From the IMG/VR virus record IMGVR_UViG_3300035390_000014, positions 1 to 64,000 of that record: a stretch of DNA of 64,000 bases; one strand, 5' to 3'. Of the stretch, positions 8,781-17,103 are shown piece by piece. Under the pieces are notes generated by a model. The model was not told the DNA's origin, did not search any database, and was given only the letters and a program-made list of their open reading frames with translations. The translations under genes were made by a program, and so were the position numbers. Within the stretch, counting starts at the first letter, position 1; each line of letters opens with the position of its first letter. The stretch is from a virus.

Positions 8781-9458
8781 TTAGTTTTTAGAATTTCTTG
8801 TTTTCGCTAATGTAGCCATTGAAGTGATATCGAAATATACTTCGCCAAACCTTGTCACATCTTTTCCTTGATGAATTGCATAGAACATCCAACACATTAT
8901 TGTTGCAACAGTTAAATTTGTGAACAATAGCTGTGGCGCTGATTCAGATAGTTCTTCGCAACTCATATCTTCCGGAGATCGATCTTCTGGATATTCAATC
9001 TCTGGATGATATTCATCTAATGACGCTGTTACATTCTTCCCACCCTCCCTTTTATAAATCTGAGCGTTACCATCAGTGTATTCATTACCACCACTGATAA
9101 CAGTTATATCATTAAGTGTTGAACAATAATCAGAAATAACTTTTCTGGAAACATGATTGTCAACACATATAAAAACGATGGAATTTTCTGATATTAATGA
9201 TTTTATATTATCTTCATTAACAAATTCATTATAATCTTTAAAACCAACCTTTGAAAATTTGTGTTTAAGTTCTGTGCATTTAACAGTAGCCTTATCACCT
9301 AATCTTGCAAAAGTTTGTCTTTCACTATTTCGTGCTTCATAAAAATCTCCATCAACCAAACTAACAGATGCATTAATGTCTGAGTAGTTTAAATATCTGG
9401 ACAAATTATCACACAAAATAGATCCAACTCCACCTAACCCAATAATAACAATATTCAC
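8781..9458 (-). CDS. ThiF/E1-like Ubl-activating enzyme (PRTRC ThiF type)
   Basis: 225 aa. Nucleotide-binding loop IIGLGGVGS (residues 5-13), then VDGDFYEARNSERQTF (35-50) containing the acidic, Asn and Arg residues typical of E1/ThiF adenylation sites, and FICVDNHVSR near 97-105. Near the C-terminus MSCEELSESAPQLLFTN (C167) matches the position of the conserved 'SC..' loop of PRTRC-type ThiF proteins, making C167 a candidate E1 thioester cysteine. The start is GTG with a TAGGAG site. The gene lies between the JAB and Ubl genes, 12 bp and 32 bp away, the usual order for an E1 acting on the adjacent Ubl. Confidence 0.85.
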   Translation of the reverse strand: MNIVIIGLGGVGSILCDNLSRYLNYSDINASVSLVDGDFYEARNSERQTFARLGDKATVKCTELKHKFSKVGFKDYNEFVNEDNIKSLISENSIVFICVDNHVSRKVISDYCSTLNDITVISGGNEYTDGNAQIYKREGGKNVTASLDEYHPEIEYPEDRSPEDMSCEELSESAPQLLFTNLTVATIMCWMFYAIHQGKDVTRFGEVYFDITSMATLAKTRNSKN

Positions 9459-9470
9459 AATAACAATCTC

Positions 9471-10520
9471 CTATTTCTTTGTTAGGTCGTCTTGATCCGG
9501 ATTTTCATCAACATGAAATGGATCACTTTCAGTTACTTCAAAACCCATCAGCTTTGCACTTTCATCATCCAATCCATCAATCAAATCTTTCATCATCAAA
9601 TCTGATTTATGATGTCTATATGGACATTGTGAACATGGATTCCATTCATCATCACTAACTTCATAAGAATCAAATAAACTTCTTTGTTGAGGAGTGCCAG
9701 GCATGAATGATGAATTTCTTTTATAAAATTCACTAATTGACCCACCAAATCCATATGATCCATGATTATATGTTGGTGTTGTATAAATAGGTCTATCAAT
9801 CTGTTTCATCCATTTCTTTGGAAACTCAAAATCCTTTTCAGGAGCAGTACAATCATAACCAAGTTTCTTCTCAGCTGGTACAGGTGTTTTTACACCTTTC
9901 AACCAGGTATATCTCTGGTATTGTTGAGTAACTTCATATTCAACTAATTGAACACCATCAATATAGTCCTCTGGGTTTACCATAAATCTTTCACCACCTG
10001 ACATAATAGAACAAGATATATCAAAATATTCATCAGCCATTTTACCAAGAGTGATATGCAATCCATCCCAATTTTCTTCGTCAGCATGATCTGTACCAGA
10101 ATGAAATGCTGACATATTAGCATGACTATGAATGGTTCCAATTCTTATATAATCCTTATAAGTATCTTCTCCATTGATATAATTAACACTTGCTCCAGTT
10201 ACACCTTGTTTTGGCACATCAATTCTATATCTTTTCCTTTTCTTATTATAATGCAGAATTACATTCGCTTCTGCCTTATACACTTTATATACTTCTCTAA
10301 ACAAAGAAAGTATTTGAGCAAATTGTCTTATTGAAATTTTAGCTATGTTCAAAGTTGCATATGTAGAACATTCACCTAAAATAGAAATTGAATCCACCTT
10401 GTTGAGTGTATTAAAATCACCCATGGTCTTTTTCAGATATATTCCATCTTTTGCTACTACATAGAATATAGGTTCGTCTGGCATTTCAGTTTTTCCATCA
10501 TTCACCCATACTGGAAACAT
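9471..10520 (-). CDS. JAMM/JAB-family metallopeptidase (deubiquitinase-like)
   Basis: 349 aa. The complete JAMM zinc signature is present: H131-x-H133-x7-S141-x2-D144 in HSHANMSAFHSGTD, with an upstream glutamate candidate (E84 in YKAEANVIL). The N-terminal region (PIFYVVAKDGIYLKK) precedes the catalytic domain, as in the PRTRC JAB protein. The C-terminal third has a CSQCPYRHHKSDL element that may bind another metal. Expected role: hydrolysis of the isopeptide or peptide bond after a Ubl C-terminus, to mature the Ubl or to remove it from targets. It abuts the E2-like gene (no gap) and is followed by E1 and Ubl genes. Confidence 0.88.
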   Translation of the reverse strand: MFPVWVNDGKTEMPDEPIFYVVAKDGIYLKKTMGDFNTLNKVDSISILGECSTYATLNIAKISIRQFAQILSLFREVYKVYKAEANVILHYNKKRKRYRIDVPKQGVTGASVNYINGEDTYKDYIRIGTIHSHANMSAFHSGTDHADEENWDGLHITLGKMADEYFDISCSIMSGGERFMVNPEDYIDGVQLVEYEVTQQYQRYTWLKGVKTPVPAEKKLGYDCTAPEKDFEFPKKWMKQIDRPIYTTPTYNHGSYGFGGSISEFYKRNSSFMPGTPQQRSLFDSYEVSDDEWNPCSQCPYRHHKSDLMMKDLIDGLDDESAKLMGFEVTESDPFHVDENPDQDDLTKK

Positions 10521-13088
10521 TTAAAAATCCTCCTTAAATTGTTCACTTCTAAGAGATACTTTTGCATTAGTATTTAATATATAACCGCCTAACATATTCG
10601 GAAATCCTGTTTTGTTTTCTGCCATTCTAGGATTAGCAACAGAAATCCTTGGCATTGTAATACCATGTCTTACTACATATTTCAAATCATTTTTTGTAAT
10701 ACTAGTCCCCCATTCTAAATTTGCCCAGCTTGTGACGTAATGATATTCAAATGAATATCTAGTTCCATTTTTTCTTGCTAGAAATTTAATAGAATTTGAT
10801 CTACCATCTGTAAAATGATCACCATGTTGCCATTTAATTTTTTCTAAATCAAATTCTACTATTTCAGATTTCTTCCAGTCATCTGATTTAAATGGTATTC
10901 TTTTAAATTTAGATATAGTATCTTGATTCATCCACAATGTGCATAAATTAGAACATATTGCCAATGGATATTTAGTTGAACCATCATTAATAAAAGCTAT
11001 AATGGAATTAGTATCCTTCTTGGGAAAATTAATAATACCAGTAGTTGTTGCTTTGATTTTATCCCCAGACTTCCAATCACCACACTGTGATTCAACTTTT
11101 CTAACACACCCAATATTAACATTATCATTACCAAAATTAATATATGGAATTCTAAATTGAACTTTTTTATTTAATGAGGTACTGTTAATATACAATTTAT
11201 TATCTTTTTCATCATACTCAAAACTATCAATAGATGATACAAGTAACATATCCTCTGGGTTACTCCAATTGGCATACACTATTGGATCGCCAACTTTAAA
11301 ATCAATATCGCATTGAATACGAGGTATATATAGCCTTGTTCTATTTGCTAATAAAATTTTCTTTAAATACTCTTTTATATCATCAATACCACAATAATAT
11401 CTAACAGCTTGATTACTATCTATAAGAATTCCTTTGTTTCTCATAATATGAAATTTAGGTTTACTCTCTGATCCATTGCTATTGACTAATAGTTTATCAA
11501 AATGACATATAGTATCAGGTTCTATTAAATTATTTGTATCTATAAAATCATAATCATTATGACCATTTTCATAATCACTATGATTTAAATTTATACTATT
11601 TCCATTTTTTCCAACAGGAGGTAAAAACTTTATAATAATATGTCCAGATCCTGATATTGAAATATTTTTATATTTCATTTTTCTAATTTTATAACAATTA
11701 TTATATCCTTCATTGGAAGTAATGATATAATAATCTTTTTCTTTATCAAGAGATTCACCATTGATTTTAATATTACTAAAATTCATTATAGAAAAATCAA
11801 TATTTTCAATAAGATAATGATCATTTCCAATTAATGCCTCAATTTTTCCATCCTGTGCTACTCTAATTGATTTAATCCTTTTATTGACTATACATCCCCC
11901 AGATTTAAAAGTTATAATATCATCAGGTTTAATAACTTTACCATTAACTTCAACTTCCTCCAATTCAGTCTTAGTATATAAATCCCCAAGACCTTTTTCA
12001 AAATCTTGATATGGTACTGAAATTAATTCTCCTTTACTATTTTCTAACTCAACTTCTAAATATGATTCTTCATGATCATCAGTTGTGATAGAATATAAAT
12101 ATAAAATCTCATTGTTAAAAGAAATTTCATCACCAACCTGAATTGTCATTCCTTTTATTGCTAATGAATATGAGGTATTTCTAACATTTGATTTTTTAGT
12201 TACAGTTGACGAAGTTGTACCTCTAACAATATTTTGAAGTAATTCATATGATGAACCAGAATTTTTTGAATCATTTGAATATTCTCTCACAGAACTGATT
12301 ACTCTACCAATGTTTCTATGGAATTTTAACCAACTTACATTATAAATAAACATTGGATCAAGTTTACTAAAATACATCCATGAGAGATAATCTTGAACTT
12401 CATAAGCATTAGAGTTTTCATATGCTTTAATATTATCAGTATAATCTTTATTATAACGATTCAACCAAAATGTTTCAATAATATTTTCAGTAGTTTCTAA
12501 TACAGTTGAATAATTTATAATACTCCCAAGACATATTGTTTGACTATCTGGAATATTATAAAGAGGTGCCTTAAAAAGATAATCTGACAAACTTGTAATT
12601 GGATGCAATCTGAAAAATGGTTGCATTTGAAGCATTTGATTTTGTTTATTTAACACTATTATAAAAACAACATATGGAAAAGATAACTGAAATGAATATG
12701 GGCGACCTGAATTTTCATCCAAATAATTTTCATACCCATACTCTTTTAATTTTCCAGTTATTCTCAATTTTTCTATTGTTGCTTCCATCCCAATATCAGC
12801 TTTAATAGTTCTAATTCTCGGAGGTTCTTCAATAACTATAATTTTTCTACCATTCCCAAAAGTTTCAAAATACTTACAACCTACAGGTAAAATTTCATTG
12901 TTATTATTAAAATTTGTTTTCAAACCATTATAGAAATCTTTTGTTCTTATAGTTCTATTTCTACATATTGGTTTAAAAGGAACCTCTTTTGTTTCGCCGT
13001 GCACATAATTTTTGTCTAATTGGTAAATATCATCTTTAGTTCCAATTATACTAGTATATTGATTACCTATAACAATTTCTCTATTCAC
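10521..13088 (-). CDS. Large protein with N-terminal E2-like (PRTRC protein B-type) domain
   Basis: 855 aa. Residues about 80-200 carry the pattern of the bacterial E2-like PRTRC protein B: IVIEEPPRIRTI near 85-95, a hydrophobic strand FPYVVFIIVL at 137-146, H162-P163, then LFKAPLYNIPDSQTICLGS (171-189) with a candidate active-site C186. The remaining 600 or so residues are beta-rich with several GD-containing short segments (VGDEISFNN, PDDIITFKSGG, KVGDPIVYAN, SGDKIKATT) that look like repeated small barrels. No known domain was recognised there. The start is GTG after AAAAGGAG. It is the first long gene of the cassette and abuts the JAB gene. PRTRC protein B is normally much shorter, so the long extension is unusual. 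Confidence 0.65.
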   Translation of the reverse strand: MNREIVIGNQYTSIIGTKDDIYQLDKNYVHGETKEVPFKPICRNRTIRTKDFYNGLKTNFNNNNEILPVGCKYFETFGNGRKIIVIEEPPRIRTIKADIGMEATIEKLRITGKLKEYGYENYLDENSGRPYSFQLSFPYVVFIIVLNKQNQMLQMQPFFRLHPITSLSDYLFKAPLYNIPDSQTICLGSIINYSTVLETTENIIETFWLNRYNKDYTDNIKAYENSNAYEVQDYLSWMYFSKLDPMFIYNVSWLKFHRNIGRVISSVREYSNDSKNSGSSYELLQNIVRGTTSSTVTKKSNVRNTSYSLAIKGMTIQVGDEISFNNEILYLYSITTDDHEESYLEVELENSKGELISVPYQDFEKGLGDLYTKTELEEVEVNGKVIKPDDIITFKSGGCIVNKRIKSIRVAQDGKIEALIGNDHYLIENIDFSIMNFSNIKINGESLDKEKDYYIITSNEGYNNCYKIRKMKYKNISISGSGHIIIKFLPPVGKNGNSINLNHSDYENGHNDYDFIDTNNLIEPDTICHFDKLLVNSNGSESKPKFHIMRNKGILIDSNQAVRYYCGIDDIKEYLKKILLANRTRLYIPRIQCDIDFKVGDPIVYANWSNPEDMLLVSSIDSFEYDEKDNKLYINSTSLNKKVQFRIPYINFGNDNVNIGCVRKVESQCGDWKSGDKIKATTTGIINFPKKDTNSIIAFINDGSTKYPLAICSNLCTLWMNQDTISKFKRIPFKSDDWKKSEIVEFDLEKIKWQHGDHFTDGRSNSIKFLARKNGTRYSFEYHYVTSWANLEWGTSITKNDLKYVVRHGITMPRISVANPRMAENKTGFPNMLGGYILNTNAKVSLRSEQFKEDF

Positions 13089-13090
13089 AA

Positions 13091-13450
13091 TTATTCTCCT
13101 TTTAAGAATTGCATCCTTTCAACAAACTCTTTTAATATTTTCTTAGGATTATCATGTTTAACAACCCAAACCTTAGCTCTTTTAGGAGTTGATGTATTAA
13201 TATTCGCTAAACAATTCCAATGTGAAATAATATATTTATTTTGAGCTTCTCGTTCAATACAAATATAATTTTCATATTTTTTATTATTAGTGACAATAGG
13301 AAGAGACAAGAATATATTTGACCCAACAGGTCCTTCATAATCAATTGTATCGCCTAATTCTTCTTTTTCTATATGATCACAAAGAATCCTTAATTTTTCA
13401 TCTAATTCACTCTTCTTCCATGTTTCAAGAAGTTCATCAATAATTGTCAT
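13091..13450 (-). CDS. Hypothetical protein upstream of the Ubl cassette
   Basis: 119 aa, not recognised. A helical N-terminus (IIDELLETWKKSELDEKLRIL) is followed by a beta-rich part (NYICIEREAQNKYIISHWNC) and a helical C-terminus. It lies 2 bp before the E2-like gene start with an AGGAG site, so it is very likely in the same operon. Confidence 0.7.
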   Translation of the reverse strand: MTIIDELLETWKKSELDEKLRILCDHIEKEELGDTIDYEGPVGSNIFLSLPIVTNNKKYENYICIEREAQNKYIISHWNCLANINTSTPKRAKVWVVKHDNPKKILKEFVERMQFLKGE

Positions 13451-13461
13451 TTAATCTCCTT

Positions 13462-13773
13462 TTATTTTTTAATTCTAAATCTTACTCGATTAGGAGTTTC
13501 AACCCATTCACTTCTTTGAAATGGTACAGTTCTCCAATCTTTTTTATCCAAATCAAAAACATGAACCATACCCTGTTTCTGCACCAAAGAAAAGATTTTA
13601 CCCATATTTACATCTTTTGGTCTTTTTCCCTCAGGTATTTTTGAAAAATCCAGAGTGCATCTCATTGTTCTTTCAGTTCCATCAAGTTTTCTAAACCTAA
13701 TAGTAACTTCTTCCTCTGCTTTTATCTTTTGATAAAACTCTATTGCGTTTTGTAATACATTGTCATCAGCCAT
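13462..13773 (-). CDS. Small phage SH3/Sm-like protein (DUF2693/WYL_2-like)
   Basis: 103 aa. After an N-terminal helix it shows VTIRFRKLDGTERTMRCTLD, then HVFDLDKKDWRTVPFQR and a terminal strand. This 'F.K.DGt.R.mrCTl ... v.D.d...WR.f' pattern is the one seen in short DUF2693 (WYL_2, Sm-like SH3 beta-barrel) phage proteins. The role is unknown. It precedes the Ubl cassette in the same direction with an AAGGAG site. Confidence 0.7.
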   Translation of the reverse strand: MADDNVLQNAIEFYQKIKAEEEVTIRFRKLDGTERTMRCTLDFSKIPEGKRPKDVNMGKIFSLVQKQGMVHVFDLDKKDWRTVPFQRSEWVETPNRVRFRIKK

Positions 13774-13782
13774 ATTAACTCC

Positions 13783-13956
13783 TTATAGATATCTAAAATC
13801 TTGGTTTTGTTTGGATTTAAGACTTTGAATTGCAACTAAGCCTTCATTCTTTTTAGAAACTTTAAAATGTTTTATAACTTTTTGTTTTGCATCCCAAAGA
13901 CTATCTGCTTCAACAACTGTTTTCTCTCTGTTAAAAAATCCTTCAAATTTGGCCAT
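13783..13956 (-). CDS. Small conserved phage protein, 57 aa
   Basis: A short reading frame starts at an ATG with an ideal CGGAGGT site and ends just before the next gene. The protein (MAKFEGFFNREKTVVEADSL...) contains SLWDAKQKVIKHFKV followed by KNEGLVAIQSL. This resembles a small protein found in many phages ('s..dAk.kai.hFkv.ks..glv.v'). Function unknown. Confidence 0.7.
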   Translation of the reverse strand: MAKFEGFFNREKTVVEADSLWDAKQKVIKHFKVSKKNEGLVAIQSLKSKQNQDFRYL

Positions 13957-13979
13957 TTCTTACCTCCGTATGAATTAAG

Positions 13980-14561
13980 TTATCCCCAACATGTAATGCC
14001 AAACATTCTTCTATTTCTTTCTTTTATATTAGAAATAAATACATCTTTGTCTTTATCATGAAATGTATGTTTGTGCAGATACGTATGCTCAGTTGATAAC
14101 ATTAATCCTAAATTTTCTTTTCGATCATCCATATCATTCATATTAATGTGATGAACACACCATATTAAATTCCGCAACTTTGTAATATTGTATAGAAATT
14201 CTTGTTCCTCTTTAAATAAGATTGGATTTTGATTCTTATCAATTGTGCCTAAAATATCTATAAAAGGTGTTAATGGAAATTTAAAATCAAATTGTGAATA
14301 ATAAGAAAAGAAAAATGCATGATGTTTACCAATATTGCAAGACTTTTCTATATTAAATAATTTTTCAATTGTTGAAGTTATTCCTGTTCTTGATTTACGA
14401 CCTTTTGTTACAGCACTATTATAAATTATTGGACATTTATCACATTGTCCACCACTCTCACGAACATTTCTATAATCGCACATCATACAACCACCATCTT
14501 TTATAGAATCATGTTCTGTTAATAATTTCCATAATCCAGGAAAATCAATACTATTTGTCAT
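13980..14561 (-). CDS. HNH-type endonuclease-like protein
   Basis: 193 aa. Two CxxC pairs occur near the N-terminus (CMMC at residues 25-28 and CDKC) and the C-terminal third has WCVHHINMNDMDDRKENLGL followed by TEHTYLHKH. The 'HH-x3-N..D..eNL....eH..lH' spacing is that of HNH nucleases such as those freestanding in phages. The gene follows the radical SAM gene with an 11-bp overlap, so they are translated together. It may be a homing nuclease or a host-DNA nuclease. Confidence 0.7.
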   Translation of the reverse strand: MTNSIDFPGLWKLLTEHDSIKDGGCMMCDYRNVRESGGQCDKCPIIYNSAVTKGRKSRTGITSTIEKLFNIEKSCNIGKHHAFFFSYYSQFDFKFPLTPFIDILGTIDKNQNPILFKEEQEFLYNITKLRNLIWCVHHINMNDMDDRKENLGLMLSTEHTYLHKHTFHDKDKDVFISNIKERNRRMFGITCWG

Positions 14562-15594
14562 TATCTCGTCTCTCCTTATGAATTAAATTATCAACAACAT
14601 CTCCATCTTCTGATATCATTCGACTCATAAGCATACAGGTCCAACAACATCCTTTGCAATAATTCTTTTTATCAATTCTAATCATTTCTTTATATGTAGG
14701 ATGTAATCCTTCACCAAGAAAACAATCATATGCCTTCATAACTGGAGTCATAATTCCACGAATACGAAGGCAAAGTCTTACACTACCATCAGCATCAATT
14801 GTCATATTATGAACATTATCTTCTAACCCACAATCAAGATTTGCTGGTAATATATCCCAAATTTTCATCAACAATGTATCAGACATATGAACATCAAGCT
14901 TATCATCAATAATCTTTTGAAATATATCTTTAACTGTCTTATTCTTTTTAACTAAAAGATTCTCATCCTCAACATTTGAAAAGTCATAATAATTATTTTT
15001 TTTAATATCAACTGTTGTGATATCACTGTTTATACCCATGTCTGTTAACATTTTAACGAGGTTATACAAATGATATATATTGGTATTATCAACTGTGATT
15101 TCCGCTACTAAATCATTGATTTTACCCTTATACTTTTGCAACCTTTCAATACCAGCTACACATTTTTTATATCTGTCATCATCAGTTAATGATTTATCAT
15201 CCAATATCAATGGATCAACTGATGATGTTAGACCTTGAATATACTCAGTATCTTCCATCAACTTATCAATCATTGGTTGAACTGCATCTGAATTATTTGT
15301 AATAATTGTATAATGAATATCTTCTTTATTACAATAATTTATAATATCAGCAAGATCCTTTCTAAGCATTGGCTCGCCTCCATAAAAAAGCATAAAAGCA
15401 TCTGGATTATGTTTTTTAATTCTACCCAATGTTGCAATAACATATTCGGTTGACATTTCTTGTTTATGATAATGACTCATATTAGGATAACTTGATGGTT
15501 TCCCTTCATAGTCTTTCACAATAGCACAATAGGAACATTTCAAATTACACTGCCTTGTCAGTAACCATGAAATTATTTGTATCTTATTTTTCAT
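14551..15594 (-). CDS. Radical SAM enzyme with SPASM-like C-terminus
   Basis: 347 aa. The 4Fe-4S motif C16-x3-C20-x2-C23 lies in TRQCNLKCSYC, followed by FYGGEPMLRKD (the SAM-binding GGE). C-terminal cysteines in LDCGLEDN, VRLCLRIRG and YCKGCCWTCML resemble the auxiliary-cluster SPASM/twitch region used by peptide-modifying radical SAM enzymes. It is not QueE-like in length or C-terminus. The substrate is unknown. Genes on both sides are small zinc-ribbon and HNH proteins, and the Ubl cassette is about 1.5 kb downstream. Confidence 0.85.
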   Translation of the reverse strand: MKNKIQIISWLLTRQCNLKCSYCAIVKDYEGKPSSYPNMSHYHKQEMSTEYVIATLGRIKKHNPDAFMLFYGGEPMLRKDLADIINYCNKEDIHYTIITNNSDAVQPMIDKLMEDTEYIQGLTSSVDPLILDDKSLTDDDRYKKCVAGIERLQKYKGKINDLVAEITVDNTNIYHLYNLVKMLTDMGINSDITTVDIKKNNYYDFSNVEDENLLVKKNKTVKDIFQKIIDDKLDVHMSDTLLMKIWDILPANLDCGLEDNVHNMTIDADGSVRLCLRIRGIMTPVMKAYDCFLGEGLHPTYKEMIRIDKKNYCKGCCWTCMLMSRMISEDGDVVDNLIHKERRDNDK

Positions 15595-15772
15595 TATTTT
15601 TTTTCTCCAACATTTGTTTAAATTCTAATTCTTCTTTTTCAATAGCTTTTTGAAAAGAAATTGATTCACTATCATTGATGTGACTAATACAAATATCACA
15701 CATTGAAATAGATTTAGATTTCCCAGAAATAGGGGTCATTGTACCACATGTATCACAAATTTCTTCACCCAT
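15584..15772 (-). CDS. Small zinc-ribbon protein
   Basis: 62 aa. Two CxxC pairs (ICDTCGTM and MCDICIS) about 17 residues apart form a probable zinc ribbon, followed by a charged helix. It overlaps the start of the radical SAM gene by 11 bp and has a GGAGAG site. Function unknown. Confidence 0.7.
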   Translation of the reverse strand: MGEEICDTCGTMTPISGKSKSISMCDICISHINDSESISFQKAIEKEELEFKQMLEKKNNEK

Positions 15773-16028
15773 ATAATATACTCTCCTTTGCTATTACCTT
15801 AGTATCTTTTGTTGGATCAAATAAACCTTTTCCAAATATATTCACCGGTTTACCAATTATCTTTTTATCAATATATGAATCCAAAACAACTACTCTTGAC
15901 TCAGCAAATAAATGTAATCCACAATCCTGACAGATCAATAATGTATCACCATTATCATGAGTTCTTTTTAAAGCTTTTAACCCTCCACAATTTGGGCATG
16001 GTGCCTGACTTGTTACCATATATCCCAT
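15765..16028 (-). CDS. Zinc-ribbon protein, 87 aa
   Basis: Contains APCPNCGGLKALKR and LLICQDCGLHLFAE, two CxxC(G) knuckles typical of a transcription-factor-like zinc ribbon, followed by a tail with no recognised motif. Its ATG overlaps the stop of the CreA-like gene (TAATG) with an AGGGGAG site inside that gene. Function unknown; nucleic-acid binding is possible. Confidence 0.7.
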   Translation of the reverse strand: MGYMVTSQAPCPNCGGLKALKRTHDNGDTLLICQDCGLHLFAESRVVVLDSYIDKKIIGKPVNIFGKGLFDPTKDTKVIAKESILYG

Positions 16029-16471
16029 TATCTATACTCCCCTAAAGGTACAGTTGATATTGTATGTTTATAAGAACCTTCAAATACTTTGGTTGAATAT
16101 GTAACATAAACCATTGTCTTGTTAGGTTCATCATAAAACCTTGCTAGTTTTAATGATTTCCATCCAATTGATTTTTTCAAATTTATTACTTGAGGATTCA
16201 TGGTTTTAATAATTCTACCAATCTTCCTAGTCAATCTAGTAGACACACAATTGTTAGAAGGATCAGCCATTGCTAATGGGTTACCAGATTTAATTGTTGA
16301 AAGATAAATTGTAATAAATGGCATATCAGGATCTTGCATTGTAAAAACTTGAATCTTATCTTTCATGAACATTCCACCAAGACTTATTTCAGCCATTTGT
16401 CTTGGGCCTGCAAAACATACTGATGTAAAGATAAACATAATTGCAATAATTAATGAGATTCTAATTTTCAT
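16028..16471 (-). CDS. creA: CreA-like exported protein
   Basis: 147 aa with a clear signal peptide (KIRISLIIAIMFIFTSVCFA, cleavage after about residue 21). The mature part resembles the bacterial CreA family (PF05981): KIQVFTMQDPDMPFITIYLS corresponds to the family's 'vea.DDPdv..vtCY.S', then ADPSNNC, then LKLARFYDEPNKTMVYVTYS and KHTISTVPL (family 'L.v.RFyD...ntL.Yl.YS.k..eGSpkn.iS.VP'). CreA is a bacterial periplasmic protein of poorly known function and would be unexpected in a phage. The motif match was made from memory. Confidence 0.75.
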   Translation of the reverse strand: MKIRISLIIAIMFIFTSVCFAGPRQMAEISLGGMFMKDKIQVFTMQDPDMPFITIYLSTIKSGNPLAMADPSNNCVSTRLTRKIGRIIKTMNPQVINLKKSIGWKSLKLARFYDEPNKTMVYVTYSTKVFEGSYKHTISTVPLGEYR

Positions 16472-17093
16472 CCTTCACTCCTTTAATAGATAATTTATAA
16501 GTTCCATCTACTTCTTTTTTACACACTTCACTTTCTCCATAATATCCACACCATGGATCACCCCCGTCCCATCCATCTCCTTCAAAATCAACAACTCTTC
16601 TTTCACCTTTAATTGAAATGTTAGATATCCCTAACATTTCAATTAAATCTATAATCATTTGATTAATTGCCTTTTTAATTTCAGCAATTGACTGTGATGT
16701 TTTATAATGAAATCCTACATCAATACTTTTATCATTATAAATATTCATAGTAAAGTCTGGTTCACAAAGATAAACTTCTCTAGTAACCATTTCTTTAGGA
16801 TTTTCTGTGTCAGGTTCTTTATAATTAAAGAAATATTCAGTATAATCACCCTTCGTTGCCTCAAACCCCAATTGCAGATGATCTTCATTTTTTACAATAC
16901 AAAAATTTGGAACTGCTTGAAGTTGAGTTAATCCATAAATATAATCTATGAATTTTTTGGTTATATCTAATGATTCTGTTTCCACATTAAAATCCTGAGA
17001 AATTACAATATCACCAGATGTAACTTCCCAAGTATCAATTACTATAAAACTAGTAGATGAACTATTCGTTACAAAATCACTTTTCATTTTCAT
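16461..17093 (-). CDS. Protein with N-terminal 'SDFVTNSSSTSF' motif
   Basis: 210 aa. It begins MKMKSDFVTNSSSTSFIVID. This short DFVTNSSSxSF N-terminus is found on many otherwise unrelated bacterial and phage proteins, for which I know no function. The rest is beta/alpha mixed with an acidic EGDGWDGGDPWCGYYGE segment near residue 175. It overlaps the CreA-like gene by 11 bp, so the two are probably co-translated. Confidence 0.7.
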   Translation of the reverse strand: MKMKSDFVTNSSSTSFIVIDTWEVTSGDIVISQDFNVETESLDITKKFIDYIYGLTQLQAVPNFCIVKNEDHLQLGFEATKGDYTEYFFNYKEPDTENPKEMVTREVYLCEPDFTMNIYNDKSIDVGFHYKTSQSIAEIKKAINQMIIDLIEMLGISNISIKGERRVVDFEGDGWDGGDPWCGYYGESEVCKKEVDGTYKLSIKGVKDEN

Positions 17094-17103
17094 TGTTTTT
17101 TCC

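Noticed and set aside
6291-13088. A molybdopterin or thiamine sulfur-transfer operon (ThiF/MoaD-like)
   Set aside because: A JAB peptidase and E2-like proteins are present and no ThiS/MoaD biosynthetic enzymes (ThiG, MoaE) were seen, so a protein-conjugation system fits better.
14551-15594. QueE as identity of the radical SAM protein, making a queuosine pathway with QueD
   Set aside because: The protein is too long, has a SPASM-like Cys-rich tail and no QueE features; no QueC or FolE was recognised.
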